DNA of 64,000 nucleotides from Rhodanobacter sp. 7MK24 (GCF_014842995.1 NZ_JACYXL010000003.1:496001-560000); one strand, 5' to 3'. Positions 36,583-45,767 are shown, counted from the first letter of the stretch. Made by a program: numbers and translations. Notes: generated by a model from the sequence alone, not told the origin.

Positions 36583-37922
36583 GCAACAACGCGGCCGCCG
36601 CGCACGGCGAGCGCAAGATCGGCTTCTGGACCTGCACGGCGCTGGTGATCGGCAACGTGATCGGCATGGGCATCTTCGTGCTGCCGGCATCGCTGGCGCC
36701 TTACGGCTTCAACGCGCTGATCGGCTGGGGCATCGTGCTGGCGGGCTGCCTGGTGCTGGCCCGCGTGTTTTCGCAACTGGCCCAGGCGTTGCCGGACGTT
36801 GGCGGCCCTTACGGTTACATCAGCCACACGCTGGGCAGGCTGACGGCGTATCTGGCGCTGTGGTCGTACTGGGTGTCGGTGTGGCTCACCAATTCCGCGC
36901 TGGCGACGGGCGTGGTCGGCTATCTGGTCGTGGTGTTCCCGCCGCTGGCCGCGCTGCCGCCCATGTGGTTCGCGCAAGGCCTGTTGTGCGCGCTGGTGGC
37001 GGTCAACCTGTGCGGCGTGCGCAGCAGCGGCGGCATGCAGATCCTCACCACCGTGCTGAAGTTGTTGCCGATGCTGGCGATCGCGTTGCTGGGCGGCTGG
37101 GTGCTGCTGACCTCGCCGGCAAGCTACACCGCGCACCTGCCCGCCACGCCGATCACCCTGGGCGGCGTCACCGCAGCCTCGACCATCGCCCTGTTCGCGA
37201 TGATCGGCATCGAATCGGCCAGCGTACCGGCGGCACGCGTGGACGACCCGGCACGCACCATCCCGCGCTCCACCATGGTCGGCGCCATACTCACCGCGGC
37301 CATCTACATCGTCGTCTCGGCCGTGCCCTTGCTGCTGATCCGGCAGCAGGAACTGGCCGACGCCAGCGCGCCGTTCGCGCTGCTGATGGAACGCTATGCC
37401 GTCGCCGGCTCCGGACGCTGGCTGGCACTGTTCGTGGCGATCAGCGGGCTGGGCGCGTTGAACGGCTGGACCTTGCTGGTGGGCGAGCTGACCTGCACGA
37501 TGGCCGGCAACGGCGTCTTGCCCGCCGTCCTGGCGCGTCACAACCGCCAGGGCACCCCGGTGGTGGCGCTGCTCGTCACTGGTGCGCTGGCTTCGGCGAT
37601 GATCGCGATGAGCTACAGCAAGTCGCTGGTGTCGGCGTTCACCTTCCTCACCCGGGTGGGCACGGCCGCCAGCCTGCCGCTCTACCTGTGCTGCGGACTG
37701 GCGCTGGCCGTGTTGTGGCGCAGGCGCAACGCCGCCTGCGCCACGCGCCGGACCATGATTGTCGCGAGCGTCTGCGTGCTGTTCGTGGTGTTCGCCTTCG
37801 TCGGCACCGGCCGCGAACCTTTTCTGTACGCACTCGGGCTGATCGCCGCGGGCCTGCCGCTGTACGCGCTGATGCGCCTGCGTCGCCATGCCGGCCCGAC
37901 CATCGGGGTGCTGCCGGAATGA
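36579..37922 (+). CDS. APC superfamily amino acid/amine transporter
   Basis: The product is 447 residues with about 12 transmembrane helices. The first helix shows GNVIGMGIFVLPASLAPYG, the glycine-rich substrate motif of the APC family. Helix 6 contains ALFAMIGIESASVPAARVDDPARTIPRST. It resembles basic amino acid/polyamine antiporters of the AdiC/CadB type. It overlaps both neighbours by four bases (ATGA at each junction), so it is co-translated with the Rieske oxygenase and the flavoprotein. It likely imports or exchanges the N-methylated substrate of this pathway. Confidence 0.9.
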   Translation: MSNNAAAAHGERKIGFWTCTALVIGNVIGMGIFVLPASLAPYGFNALIGWGIVLAGCLVLARVFSQLAQALPDVGGPYGYISHTLGRLTAYLALWSYWVSVWLTNSALATGVVGYLVVVFPPLAALPPMWFAQGLLCALVAVNLCGVRSSGGMQILTTVLKLLPMLAIALLGGWVLLTSPASYTAHLPATPITLGGVTAASTIALFAMIGIESASVPAARVDDPARTIPRSTMVGAILTAAIYIVVSAVPLLLIRQQELADASAPFALLMERYAVAGSGRWLALFVAISGLGALNGWTLLVGELTCTMAGNGVLPAVLARHNRQGTPVVALLVTGALASAMIAMSYSKSLVSAFTFLTRVGTAASLPLYLCCGLALAVLWRRRNAACATRRTMIVASVCVLFVVFAFVGTGREPFLYALGLIAAGLPLYALMRLRRHAGPTIGVLPE

Positions 37923-40000
37923 GGGACCCGCGCTACGACATCCTGTTCACCCCGCTCAGGATCGGCCCCGTCACCGCGAAGAACCGATTCTTCCAGGTGC
38001 CGCACTGCAATGGCATGGGCCACGCGATGCCGCTGGCGCATGCGGCGATGCGCGAGACCAAAGCCGAAGGCGGCTGGGCAGTGGTTTCCACGGAGGAATG
38101 CGAAATCCACCCCAGCGGCGACCTCACGCCTTACGTCGAGGCGCGGCTGTGGGACGACCGCGACATCCCCGCGCTGGCGTTGATGTGCGACAAGGTGCAC
38201 GCGCACGGCGCGCTGGCTGCGCTGGAGCTGACCCACAACGGCCCCACCGCGTCGAACCTGTATTCGCGCGAGGTACTGCTCGCACCTTCAGCGCAGCCCA
38301 CCAAGTACGGTTATCCGCACCAGGCGCGCGAGATGACGTTGCACGATATCCGCGAGTACCGGCGCTGGCACCGCGAGGCGGCGATCCGCGGCAAGCGCGC
38401 AGGCATGGACATCATCTACGTCTACGCTGCGCACGACCTGTCGCTGGCGATGCACTTCCTGCAGCGACGGCGCAACCGGCGCAGCGACGAATACGGCGGC
38501 CCGCTGGAGAACCGCGTGCGCCTGCTGCGCGAGGTGCTGGAGGACACGAAGGATGCGGTGGGCGACCGCTGCGCGGTGGCGCTGCGCTTCGCCACCGAGG
38601 AATTGCTTGGCCACGGCGGCGTGGAACTTGCCGAGGCACAGGACATCGTGGGCATGCTGGCCGAACTGCCGGACCTGTGGGATGTGAACCTGGCCGCCTG
38701 GTACAACGACTCGGTGCCTTCGCGCTTCGCCGCCGAGGGTGCGCAGGAGCCCTTCATAGCCTTCGTCAAGAAGAGCACGAGCAAGCCGGTGGTGGGTGTT
38801 GGCCGCTTCACTTCGCCCGACACTATGGTGTCGCAGCTCAAGCGCGGCGTGCTGGACATGATCGGCTGCGCGCGGCCGTCGATCGCCGATCCGTTCCTGC
38901 CGCGGAAGATCGAAGAGGGCCGCATCGACGACATCCGCGAATGCATCGGCTGCAACATCTGCGTCTCCGGCGACATGACCATCTCGCCGATCCGCTGCAC
39001 GCAAAACCCGACCATGGGCGAGGAGTGGCGCAAGGATTGGCATCCCGAACGCATCGCGCCAATACGCACCCCGACCCGCGTGCTGGTGGTCGGCGCCGGC
39101 CCTGCCGGACTGGAAGCCGCGCGTGCCCTGGGCCTGCGCGACTGTGATGTGAGCGTGGCCGAGGCACGCCGCGAACTGGGCGGACGCGTCACCCGCGAGT
39201 CGCGCATGCCGGGGCTGGCCGAATGGGCGCGCGTGCGCGACTGGCGCGTCGGACAGATCAACAAGCTGGCAAACGTGGCCGTCTATCTCGACTCGGCGCT
39301 GAGTGCCCAGGACGTGCTCGACTTCGGTGCCGAGCACGTGGTGCTGGCTACCGGCTGTCATTGGCGCCGCGACGGCTACGGCCGCAGCAACGGCTTCGAC
39401 ATCCCCGGCTTCGCCGACAACCCGTGCGTGTTCACCCCCGACGACCTGATGGACGGTCGCCTGCCACAAGGCCGCGTGGTGGTGTTCGACGACGACGGCT
39501 TCTATCACGGCAGCGTAGCGGCCGAACTGCTGCGCCTGCGCGGCTGCGACGTGGTGCACCTGACCCCGGACGACGGCATCGCGCCGTGGAGCCAGCACAC
39601 GCTCGACTACCGGCATATCCGGAAGCGGATGGCCAAGCTGGGAATCGAGCCGCTGGTATCGCACGACATCGTCGGTTACGACGGCGGCACGCTCACCGTC
39701 GAGGACGTCTGGACCCATCAGCGCCGCGAGCTGGCCTGCGATGCGGTGGTCACCGTCACCGCCCGCCTGCCCGACGATGCGCTGTACCGGGAATTGAAGC
39801 AGCGTGAGGCTGAGTGGTCCGATGCCGGCATCCGCAGCCTGCGCTGCATCGGCGACGCCGAGGCACCAGGGCTGATCGCGCACGCGGTCTACGCCGGCCA
39901 TCGCTACGCCCGCGAACTGCAGGAACCGCGCGCCGGCGAGGTCGCATTCAAGCGGCATTTCCACACACCTGACGCCGACGACCTGCTTCGCTCGCGCTAA
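37919..40000 (+). CDS. trimethylamine dehydrogenase-like iron-sulfur flavoprotein
   Basis: The product is 693 residues, the usual family length. An N-terminal old-yellow-enzyme TIM barrel carries Cys30 in QVPHCNG, the position that holds covalent 6-S-cysteinyl FMN in trimethylamine dehydrogenase. The 4Fe-4S cluster site is C342-x2-C345-x2-C348 with C360. The ADP-binding fold begins at VLVVGAGPAGLEAARALG. The YVYAAH and DLWDVN active-site segments are kept, but the residue at position 60 is Glu instead of the Tyr of the trimethylamine enzyme, so the substrate differs. Relatives demethylate dimethylglycine, dimethylamine or N-methylproline. It is the third gene of an overlapping operon (start ATG at 37919). 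Confidence 0.92.
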   Translation: MRDPRYDILFTPLRIGPVTAKNRFFQVPHCNGMGHAMPLAHAAMRETKAEGGWAVVSTEECEIHPSGDLTPYVEARLWDDRDIPALALMCDKVHAHGALAALELTHNGPTASNLYSREVLLAPSAQPTKYGYPHQAREMTLHDIREYRRWHREAAIRGKRAGMDIIYVYAAHDLSLAMHFLQRRRNRRSDEYGGPLENRVRLLREVLEDTKDAVGDRCAVALRFATEELLGHGGVELAEAQDIVGMLAELPDLWDVNLAAWYNDSVPSRFAAEGAQEPFIAFVKKSTSKPVVGVGRFTSPDTMVSQLKRGVLDMIGCARPSIADPFLPRKIEEGRIDDIRECIGCNICVSGDMTISPIRCTQNPTMGEEWRKDWHPERIAPIRTPTRVLVVGAGPAGLEAARALGLRDCDVSVAEARRELGGRVTRESRMPGLAEWARVRDWRVGQINKLANVAVYLDSALSAQDVLDFGAEHVVLATGCHWRRDGYGRSNGFDIPGFADNPCVFTPDDLMDGRLPQGRVVVFDDDGFYHGSVAAELLRLRGCDVVHLTPDDGIAPWSQHTLDYRHIRKRMAKLGIEPLVSHDIVGYDGGTLTVEDVWTHQRRELACDAVVTVTARLPDDALYRELKQREAEWSDAGIRSLRCIGDAEAPGLIAHAVYAGHRYARELQEPRAGEVAFKRHFHTPDADDLLRSR

Positions 40001-40074
40001 GAACCTTGTTCGCGATCTCCCTGCCCTGCCTGCGCACCCACGATGCGTCCGAGCAGTTGGCGACCCAAAGGCGA

Positions 40075-40566
40075 CTACCGGGCAACCGTTTCGCCGCGCA
40101 GCAAATCAAGGCCATACAGCCGCTGGCGATGGAAGCGCAGCGGATGGGCGTCCAGCGCCCGCAGGTGTGGCGGCGGCGGCACCGATATCGGTTTGCCAAG
40201 CGCCAACAGGCGGTCCCAGCCCAGGTAGTCGGTATCCGGCAGAAGATGCAGGCGCAGGCAGGGATGCCCCTCACGATCGATGCCGTCGATCCACTCGCGC
40301 GGACCATCCGGTGCGATTTCGCTGGCCGCCAACAGCCAGTCCACCCGCAGCAGCGGCGCCAACTCGGGTGTCGCCACCAGCACCTTGCACGACCGCTGCG
40401 GCAGATCCTGGCCGCAGACAACCAGCGGCATGTACAACACGCTGCCGAGTGCCGGCAGCGCGGCGGCCAGCGTCGCCGGCGTCATGCGCAGATGGCGTCG
40501 ACATACGTCCCCGTGTGCGGCCTGCAGGCATCGCGTCAATCGTTGTCGCCACCATGGACCATGCAT
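40075..40566 (-). CDS. unknown protein downstream of hemP
   Basis: The product is 163 residues from the ATG at 40566, which has an excellent GGAGG site six bases upstream. No signal peptide or membrane helix is visible. The sequence is rich in Leu, Pro, Arg and Trp (for example LRVDWLLAASEIAPDG and DTDYLGWDRLLALGKP). I do not recognise the family. It lies 89 bases after hemP on the same strand, downstream of the same Fur box, so it is probably iron regulated and may act in heme handling. That role is a guess from position. Confidence 0.65.
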   Translation of the reverse strand: MHGPWWRQRLTRCLQAAHGDVCRRHLRMTPATLAAALPALGSVLYMPLVVCGQDLPQRSCKVLVATPELAPLLRVDWLLAASEIAPDGPREWIDGIDREGHPCLRLHLLPDTDYLGWDRLLALGKPISVPPPPHLRALDAHPLRFHRQRLYGLDLLRGETVAR

Positions 40567-40655
40567 CGCCCGCCTCCAGCGTCACGAACGCGTGCCATCC
40601 GATCCGCAATAGCGCGCGCCGTCGCCCGCTGCGCCTGCGAACGCCGGCCATGCGC

Positions 40656-40871
40656 TTACTTGGTGAGGATCAGCTTGTCGTTGCGGGTGAGCCGCAGGTG
40701 GTATTCGCTGCCCTGGTGCTGGATCACCAGTTCGCGCCCGCCTTCCAGCAGCGACTGGCTGCTGATGCGGCGCACGGCGGCTGTCGTTTCGTCGGCACGG
40801 GAACGCAGTGAAAGACGCGGCAGCTTGCGGATGCTGGCAGCCGGCAAACTCAAGGTAGTGGCGATCGACAT
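40656..40871 (-). CDS. hemP: hemin uptake protein HemP
   Basis: The product is 71 residues from the ATG at 40871, chosen because GGAG lies about six bases upstream; a TTG further up is less likely. The C-terminal half carries the HemP signature: SSQSLLEGGRELVIQHQGSE followed by YHLRLTRNDKLILTK. HemP is a small cytoplasmic protein needed for full expression of heme uptake in several proteobacteria. A Fur box sits just upstream. No heme receptor gene is adjacent in this window. Confidence 0.88.
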   Translation of the reverse strand: MSIATTLSLPAASIRKLPRLSLRSRADETTAAVRRISSQSLLEGGRELVIQHQGSEYHLRLTRNDKLILTK

Positions 40872-40906
40872 GGATGACTCCGCTGTGAGCTTCAAGCGAA
40901 GTTTAT

Positions 40907-40925
40907 GATAATGATTCTCATTAAC
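40907..40925 (-). promoter_or_regulatory. Fur box upstream of hemP
   Basis: The plus-strand sequence GATAATGATTCTCATTAAC matches the 19-base Fur consensus GATAATGATAATCATTATC at most positions. It is an AT-rich island in GC-rich DNA. It lies about 36 bases upstream of the hemP start, so iron-dependent repression is expected. Confidence 0.88.
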
Positions 40926-40963
40926 ATGTCAATCGACGCGATTGGCAGAGCCGGTCGCCGGCC

Positions 40964-41932
40964 TTACGCGACTGCCTGCGCCACCCGCTGACGCATCGCC
41001 TCGTCCAGCTTCGGCAACACGTCCAGCGCGTCTAGGTTGTGCTGCAGCTGTTCCAGCCGGCTTGCGCCCAGCATCACCGTGGACACATGCGGATTGGCCA
41101 CGCACCAGGCGATCGCCAGTTGCGCGGTGCTGCAACCCAGCTCGTCGGCAAGCGGCCGCAACCGCTGCACCTTCGCCACACGCTGGCCATGCTCGCCGAG
41201 CACCGTGTCGTGCAGCCATGCATAGTCTGGGTGCGCCAGTCGCGAGTCGGCAGGCACGCCGTCGTCGTACTTGCCGCTGAGCAGGCCCGAGGCCAACGGC
41301 GACCAGATCGTGGTGCCCATGCCGAAGTCCTGGTACAGCGGCGCGTATTCCACCTCGACCCGCTCTCGGTGCAGCAGGTTGTACTGGGGCTGCTCCATCG
41401 TCGGCGCCGTCAGGTGGTTCTCGCGCGCGATGCGATACGCCTCGCGGATCGCATCGGCGGGCCACTCGCTGGTGCCCCAATACAGCACCTTGCCCTGGCG
41501 TACCAGGAGATCCATCGCCGCCACGGTCTCTTCGATCGGCGTGTCCGGGTCGGGGCGATGGCAGAAGTAGAGATCCAGGTAATCCACGCGCAACCGCTGC
41601 AGCGCCTGGTGGCAGGCTTCGACCACGTGCTTGCGCGACAGCCCGCGCTGGGTCGGCTTCGGATGATCGCTGGCACCGAAGAACACCTTGCTGGACACGC
41701 ACCAGCTGTCGCGCGGGAAGCGCAGGTCGGCCAGCACATCGCCCATCAGCGACTCGGCCACGCCGTTGCCATAGGTCTCGGCGTTGTCGAAGAAATTCAC
41801 CCCGCGATCCCAGGCCAGCGCCAGCATGTCGCGCGCCAGCGAACGCCCCACGCTCTTGCCGAACGTGGCCCAGGCACCGAAGGAGAGGACCGAAAGAGGC
41901 AGGCCGGATTGGCCAAGGCGGCGGTATTGCAT
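40964..41932 (-). CDS. aldo/keto reductase
   Basis: The product is 322 residues from MQYRRLGQSGLPLSVLSFGA at 41932; a start at 41944 is also possible. It is a TIM-barrel oxidoreductase with the family motifs: catalytic Tyr in FFDNAETYGNG, Lys in CVSSKVFFG and a His in DLYFCHRPD. NADPH contacts are near ASGLLSGKY and the C-terminal LGASRLEQL. The pattern resembles the voltage-gated potassium channel beta-like/YghZ group, which reduces small aldehydes. It is divergent from the fucosidase gene across about 230 bases and may share its regulatory region. Confidence 0.92.
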   Translation of the reverse strand: MQYRRLGQSGLPLSVLSFGAWATFGKSVGRSLARDMLALAWDRGVNFFDNAETYGNGVAESLMGDVLADLRFPRDSWCVSSKVFFGASDHPKPTQRGLSRKHVVEACHQALQRLRVDYLDLYFCHRPDPDTPIEETVAAMDLLVRQGKVLYWGTSEWPADAIREAYRIARENHLTAPTMEQPQYNLLHRERVEVEYAPLYQDFGMGTTIWSPLASGLLSGKYDDGVPADSRLAHPDYAWLHDTVLGEHGQRVAKVQRLRPLADELGCSTAQLAIAWCVANPHVSTVMLGASRLEQLQHNLDALDVLPKLDEAMRQRVAQAVA

Positions 41933-42085
41933 GGGGGACTCCATCGACAGGCAGGGGCGATCGGTGTGTGCCGATCCTTCCGCATGCTGCGTCGGCGCAT
42001 CGAACCAATGCAAGTCTTGCGCGTGTACGCGGCGTGCTTTGCATGAGCGATGAGGCCAGGCACCGGATGCAGTCGCCGGAATGGA

Positions 42086-42115
42086 TCATATTTGAACAAT
42101 ATGGTCATATTTGAA
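42086..42115. promoter_or_regulatory. AT-rich direct repeat upstream of fucosidase
   Basis: TCATATTTGAA occurs at 42086-42096 and again at 42105-42115, a spacing of 19 bases (about two helical turns). The repeat lies in an AT-rich patch 48-77 bases before the fucosidase start. It looks like a double operator or promoter with a regulator binding on one face of the DNA. The regulator is not identified. Confidence 0.5.
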
Positions 42116-42162
42116 TATAGTGGCCTACCGGATGCCATGGCATCGCTCGCGGAGGTTCGCCC

Positions 42163-43653
42163 ATGGATCGTCGCCGTTTCCTGCTCGCCGGCTCGGCCGC
42201 CGCTTCGATGGGCGCGCTTGGCCTGACCCGCACCGCTCGCGCCGACGCGACGGTCGCACCCGTCACCGTCGGAATGCGCCCGCGCCCCACGCCGCAGCAG
42301 TTGCGCTGGCAGCGCGACGAACTGGCCATGTTCGTGCATCTCACGGTGAACACCTTCACTGGCAAGGAATGGGGTGATGGCACCGAATCGCCCGGCATCT
42401 TCAATCCGCGCAAGCTCGACGCGCGGCAATGGGCGCGCACGGCGAAGCAGGCCGGCTTCCGCAGCATGATCCTCACCGCCAAGCACCACGACGGCTTTTG
42501 CCTGTGGCCAACCGCCACCACCCAGCATTCGGTGAAAAACAGCCCATGGCGGAACGGACAAGGCGACGTTGTGCGCGAGTTCACCGACGCCTGCCGCGCC
42601 GAAGGTCTCGGCGCCGGCCTCTATCTGTCGCCGTGGGATCGCAATGCGAAGGTCTACGGCAGCGGCGAGGCCTACAACGACTACTACATAGCGCAACTCA
42701 CCGAACTGCTCGGCAACTACGGCAAGATCGTGGAGGTATGGTTCGACGGCGCCAACGGCGAGGGCCCGAACGGCCGCAAGCAGGCCTACGACTGGCCGCG
42801 TATCCACGCCACCGTACGCAAGCTGCAACCCGACGCGGTGATGTTCTCCGATGCCGGCCCCGACGTACGCTGGATCGGCGACGAGAAAGGCGTAGCCGGC
42901 GAAACCTGCTGGTCCAGCATCGCCCCGGCCAGCGTGCCCTATCCCGGCTACGACCGCCCCTGGGTCGGCGACCTGCTGGGGCACGGCGACCCGCACGGCA
43001 GCGCGTGGCGCCCGGGCGAATCGGACGTGTCGATCCGGCCCGGTTGGTTCTGGCACCCCGAGGAGGACGACGAGGTGCGCTCGCCCGACGCGCTGATGGA
43101 GCTTTACTTCAGCTCGGTGGGCCGCAACAGCAAACTGCTGCTCAACGTGCCGCCGAACCGCGACGGGCTGTTCGAAGATACGGACATCGCGTCGCTGCAA
43201 GGCTTCACCGCCAAGCGCACCGCGTTGCTCGCCGCCAATCTGCTGCAAGGCGCCAGCGTGCACGCCAGCAGCAGCGACATCGCGCACCCGGCCTCCAACG
43301 TGCTCGACGCCAATCCCGACGCGTACTGGAGCGCCGCGCGCAGCGTGCGCAATGCGTGGCTGGAATTCGAACTGCCGCATGAGGTCGAATTCGATACGCT
43401 GGAACTCGGCGAAGCAATCGCGCTGGGCCAGGGCATCGCCAACCATCGCGTGGAAACCTGGAACGAGGGCGCGTGGCAACCGTTGGCCTGGGGTACCACC
43501 ATCGGCCACAAGAAACTCACGCGCTTCGACCCGGTGCGTACGAGCAGGCTGCGCATGTTGCTGGAATTCGCCTACGACACGCCACGGCTTTCGCGCGTGG
43601 CGGTCTACCGTGGTCCGGATCGCCGATACGGGCCGGGACACAACGAGAAGTGA
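42163..43653 (+). CDS. Tat-exported alpha-L-fucosidase (GH29)
   Basis: The product is 496 residues. The N-terminus MDRRRFLLAGSAAASMGALG is a twin-arginine signal with cleavage near ARADA. The GH29 barrel follows with the family blocks MFVHLTVNTFTGKEWGDG, MILTAKHHDGFCLWP and the likely nucleophile Asp195 in EVWFDGANG. The last roughly 140 residues (from about 360) resemble a discoidin/F5-8 or CBM32 sugar-binding domain. It acts in the periplasm or outside on fucosylated glycans. It stands alone in plus orientation, convergent with the next hydrolase gene. Confidence 0.92.
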   Translation: MDRRRFLLAGSAAASMGALGLTRTARADATVAPVTVGMRPRPTPQQLRWQRDELAMFVHLTVNTFTGKEWGDGTESPGIFNPRKLDARQWARTAKQAGFRSMILTAKHHDGFCLWPTATTQHSVKNSPWRNGQGDVVREFTDACRAEGLGAGLYLSPWDRNAKVYGSGEAYNDYYIAQLTELLGNYGKIVEVWFDGANGEGPNGRKQAYDWPRIHATVRKLQPDAVMFSDAGPDVRWIGDEKGVAGETCWSSIAPASVPYPGYDRPWVGDLLGHGDPHGSAWRPGESDVSIRPGWFWHPEEDDEVRSPDALMELYFSSVGRNSKLLLNVPPNRDGLFEDTDIASLQGFTAKRTALLAANLLQGASVHASSSDIAHPASNVLDANPDAYWSAARSVRNAWLEFELPHEVEFDTLELGEAIALGQGIANHRVETWNEGAWQPLAWGTTIGHKKLTRFDPVRTSRLRMLLEFAYDTPRLSRVAVYRGPDRRYGPGHNEK

Positions 43654-43663
43654 CGGCAACCGG

Positions 43664-44578
43664 TCATGAAGACGGGCGCAGCCAATGATCCAGGAAGGCC
43701 AACAGGCGCGCCCGGTACTCCATGCCGCCGTACTTGCAAAGATCGACATGGGCCGCGCCGCGGACTACCCATAATGCCTTGGGTTCTGCCGCTGCCTGGT
43801 ACATCGCCATCGACTCGGCCAGGCGCGTGTGCTGGTCGGCATCGCCGACGATGAGCAGCTTCGGTACGCGAATCTGACTGATCCGGTCGATCGGTCGCAT
43901 CTGCTCCATTGTTACGCCAAGACGCGGCTTGACAGTGACAGCCAGCAAAGGTGCAAGCCAACGCCCTACAACACCCGCGTGCAACTCCAACCGATCATCC
44001 AGCGCCTGGGACAGCGTGGGATAAACCTGTTCGAGCACTATCGCATTGGCATCCAGCGGCGGGTCGGCCAACAAGATCGCCGCACCACCCATCGACGTGC
44101 CCACGATGCCCACACGCTCGCCCGGAGCCAGTCGCTTCAGTTCGGCCAACGCCGCGGCCGCATCCCGTGACTCCAGATAACCGAAGGTGATCCCGCTGCC
44201 ACTGCTTTCGCCGGAAGCCTGGAAGTCGACGAGCATCACGGAATAGCCGGCGTCATGCAGGAACCTCGCCCTGTCCAACATGCTCAGCCGATTGGCGCGT
44301 ACGCCATGGAGCAGCAGCACCGCACCCTTTCCTGATCCCGGTGCGAACCAGCCGTGCAGGAGTGCGCCGGAGGCGCTCTCGATCGACACATCGCGCGCAG
44401 GAAAGTCCGCTGGCGGCGCACCGATGATGGCACGCGCCGGATGCGTCAATACGACGCCCGCGATCCAGATGGCCGCCGACAGCGCGAGTACCACGGCACC
44501 CACTCCGATCGTGACCGTTTTCAGGGTCCGTCGCTTCGACATGAATGCATCCAGCCAGCCATCAAGCGACACGCGCAT
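43664..44578 (-). CDS. membrane-anchored alpha/beta hydrolase
   Basis: The product is about 304 residues; the start is uncertain (44578 used, 44542 at MSKRRTLKTV is equally plausible). One N-terminal helix (VTIGVGAVVLALSAAIWIAG) anchors it, facing the periplasm. The hydrolase domain has LLLHGVRANR, the nucleophile Ser in GTSMGG, a late Asp in VGDADQH and His in GAAHVDL. It resembles BAAT/DUF1749-like or dienelactone-type esterases with no specific substrate evident. It is convergent with the fucosidase. Confidence 0.85.
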   Translation of the reverse strand: MRVSLDGWLDAFMSKRRTLKTVTIGVGAVVLALSAAIWIAGVVLTHPARAIIGAPPADFPARDVSIESASGALLHGWFAPGSGKGAVLLLHGVRANRLSMLDRARFLHDAGYSVMLVDFQASGESSGSGITFGYLESRDAAAALAELKRLAPGERVGIVGTSMGGAAILLADPPLDANAIVLEQVYPTLSQALDDRLELHAGVVGRWLAPLLAVTVKPRLGVTMEQMRPIDRISQIRVPKLLIVGDADQHTRLAESMAMYQAAAEPKALWVVRGAAHVDLCKYGGMEYRARLLAFLDHWLRPSS

Positions 44579-44674
44579 TGCACCAACCAATGCGCAAAGT
44601 GCAATACAACCGCAATCACGTCACCCCGCCATTGCTCCCTTGCAACGACTGCCGCGCGCACGAGTCGATGCTCT

Positions 44675-44717
44675 GAGCGCACTCGGCCCGCATTTTCGAT
44701 ACGGGCCGTGTGCGCTC
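44675..44717. terminator. strong stem-loop between exported lipoprotein and hydrolase genes
   Basis: GAGCGCACTCGGCCCG and CGGGCCGTGTGCGCTC form a 16-base stem with one mismatch and an 11-base loop. It lies 17 bases after the lipoprotein stop and before the hydrolase gene on the same strand, fitting a terminator. No T-run is evident. Confidence 0.65.
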
Positions 44718-44733
44718 TGAAAAGCGACGAACC

Positions 44734-45534
44734 TCAGTTGACGGTGAAGTCGGTGACCTTGAAGGTGATGTGCGCCGTGGCGTTCTCGCGATCAAGCAGC
44801 ATGGCAATGCCGTACTTGTCCAGATAGGCGTAATGCGACCTGCTGGTCGTCACACCATTCCTGTTGATGAAGTCACAGTCGAGACTGCGCGCGGAACCGG
44901 CAATCTTCGGGTTCAGATCCGCCGCACTGAATGCGGCGCCCATGGTGCACTTGGTCTGGCTGTCGACCGATCCGCGCGGCTGCCCCTCGTAGGTTTCGGT
45001 GAACTCATAGTCCAGTTGGTTGCGGCCGCTCGAGACGGCATCGAAATGGGAAATGGCGTTGGTCTCGATGATGCGTGGGGCGTAAGTCTGGTCCAGCCGC
45101 ACAAGCTGAGAACGCAAATTGAAGATGTTCCGATAATTGAGATTCAGCGCCAAGTTCACGGGAATGCCATTGGCCGACATCGTCACGACGCTGCGCATCA
45201 TGCCGTTTCCCTGATTTTCAACCACCCAGTGGTAATCGAATTGAGAAACATCGGTGCCGCCGATCTTCTTGTTGATGGTCTGCCCTTCCACAACGATCCG
45301 ACCGAACCCGGCGGGACTCGCATCCATGTTGACGACATCGTTGCGAACCTCGGCAGACAACTCATACGGCGAGAACTCGCGGCTCACATAGCCATCGGTG
45401 TCCTGCATGATCGACTTGACCGTCGTTTGCCCCTGTGTGACTGGCGGCCGCACCGCGGAAGGCGGCACGCAACCCGCCAGCAAAACGGCAGCCGTCGCCG
45501 TAAACACGCCACCTACGATCTTCCCTTGACGCAT
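44734..45534 (-). CDS. lipoprotein of unknown function (paralog 1)
   Basis: The product is 266 residues from MRQGKIVGGVFTATAAVLLA at 45534 with the lipobox LLAGC, so it is a lipoprotein with Cys near 22. The mature part is mainly beta-rich without recognised domain. It is clearly related to the protein at 47915-48691: both end with blocks such as LNPKIAGSARSLDCDFINRN versus LNPDIQGQAHDVDCQVLNAN, then YAYLDKYGIAMLL versus YSYLEKYGLAILM. Two conserved cysteines (CTMGAAF and DCDF) may form a disulfide. Function unknown. The frame continues upstream into other genes, but only this start gives a signal sequence. Confidence 0.8.
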   Translation of the reverse strand: MRQGKIVGGVFTATAAVLLAGCVPPSAVRPPVTQGQTTVKSIMQDTDGYVSREFSPYELSAEVRNDVVNMDASPAGFGRIVVEGQTINKKIGGTDVSQFDYHWVVENQGNGMMRSVVTMSANGIPVNLALNLNYRNIFNLRSQLVRLDQTYAPRIIETNAISHFDAVSSGRNQLDYEFTETYEGQPRGSVDSQTKCTMGAAFSAADLNPKIAGSARSLDCDFINRNGVTTSRSHYAYLDKYGIAMLLDRENATAHITFKVTDFTVN

Positions 45535-45767
45535 ATCGCTCCCCCTGTGAACACGATGCAAGAAAGCTGGTGTGGGTGCATGGCTTCGACCATTCCACAC
45601 CACCGAAACCAGTTCGCCGATATTACCGATAAACGCCCGTTGCCAGCCAAGCCGACGATCAAAATGCCCGCAAGCCGCGCGACAAAGGTTCTGGCTCAAC
45701 CGCTGCGAAAAACTGGCAACCATATCGCCCGCCGTCCTGCCCAGGCACAACGGGAAGTGGAGCGGCC

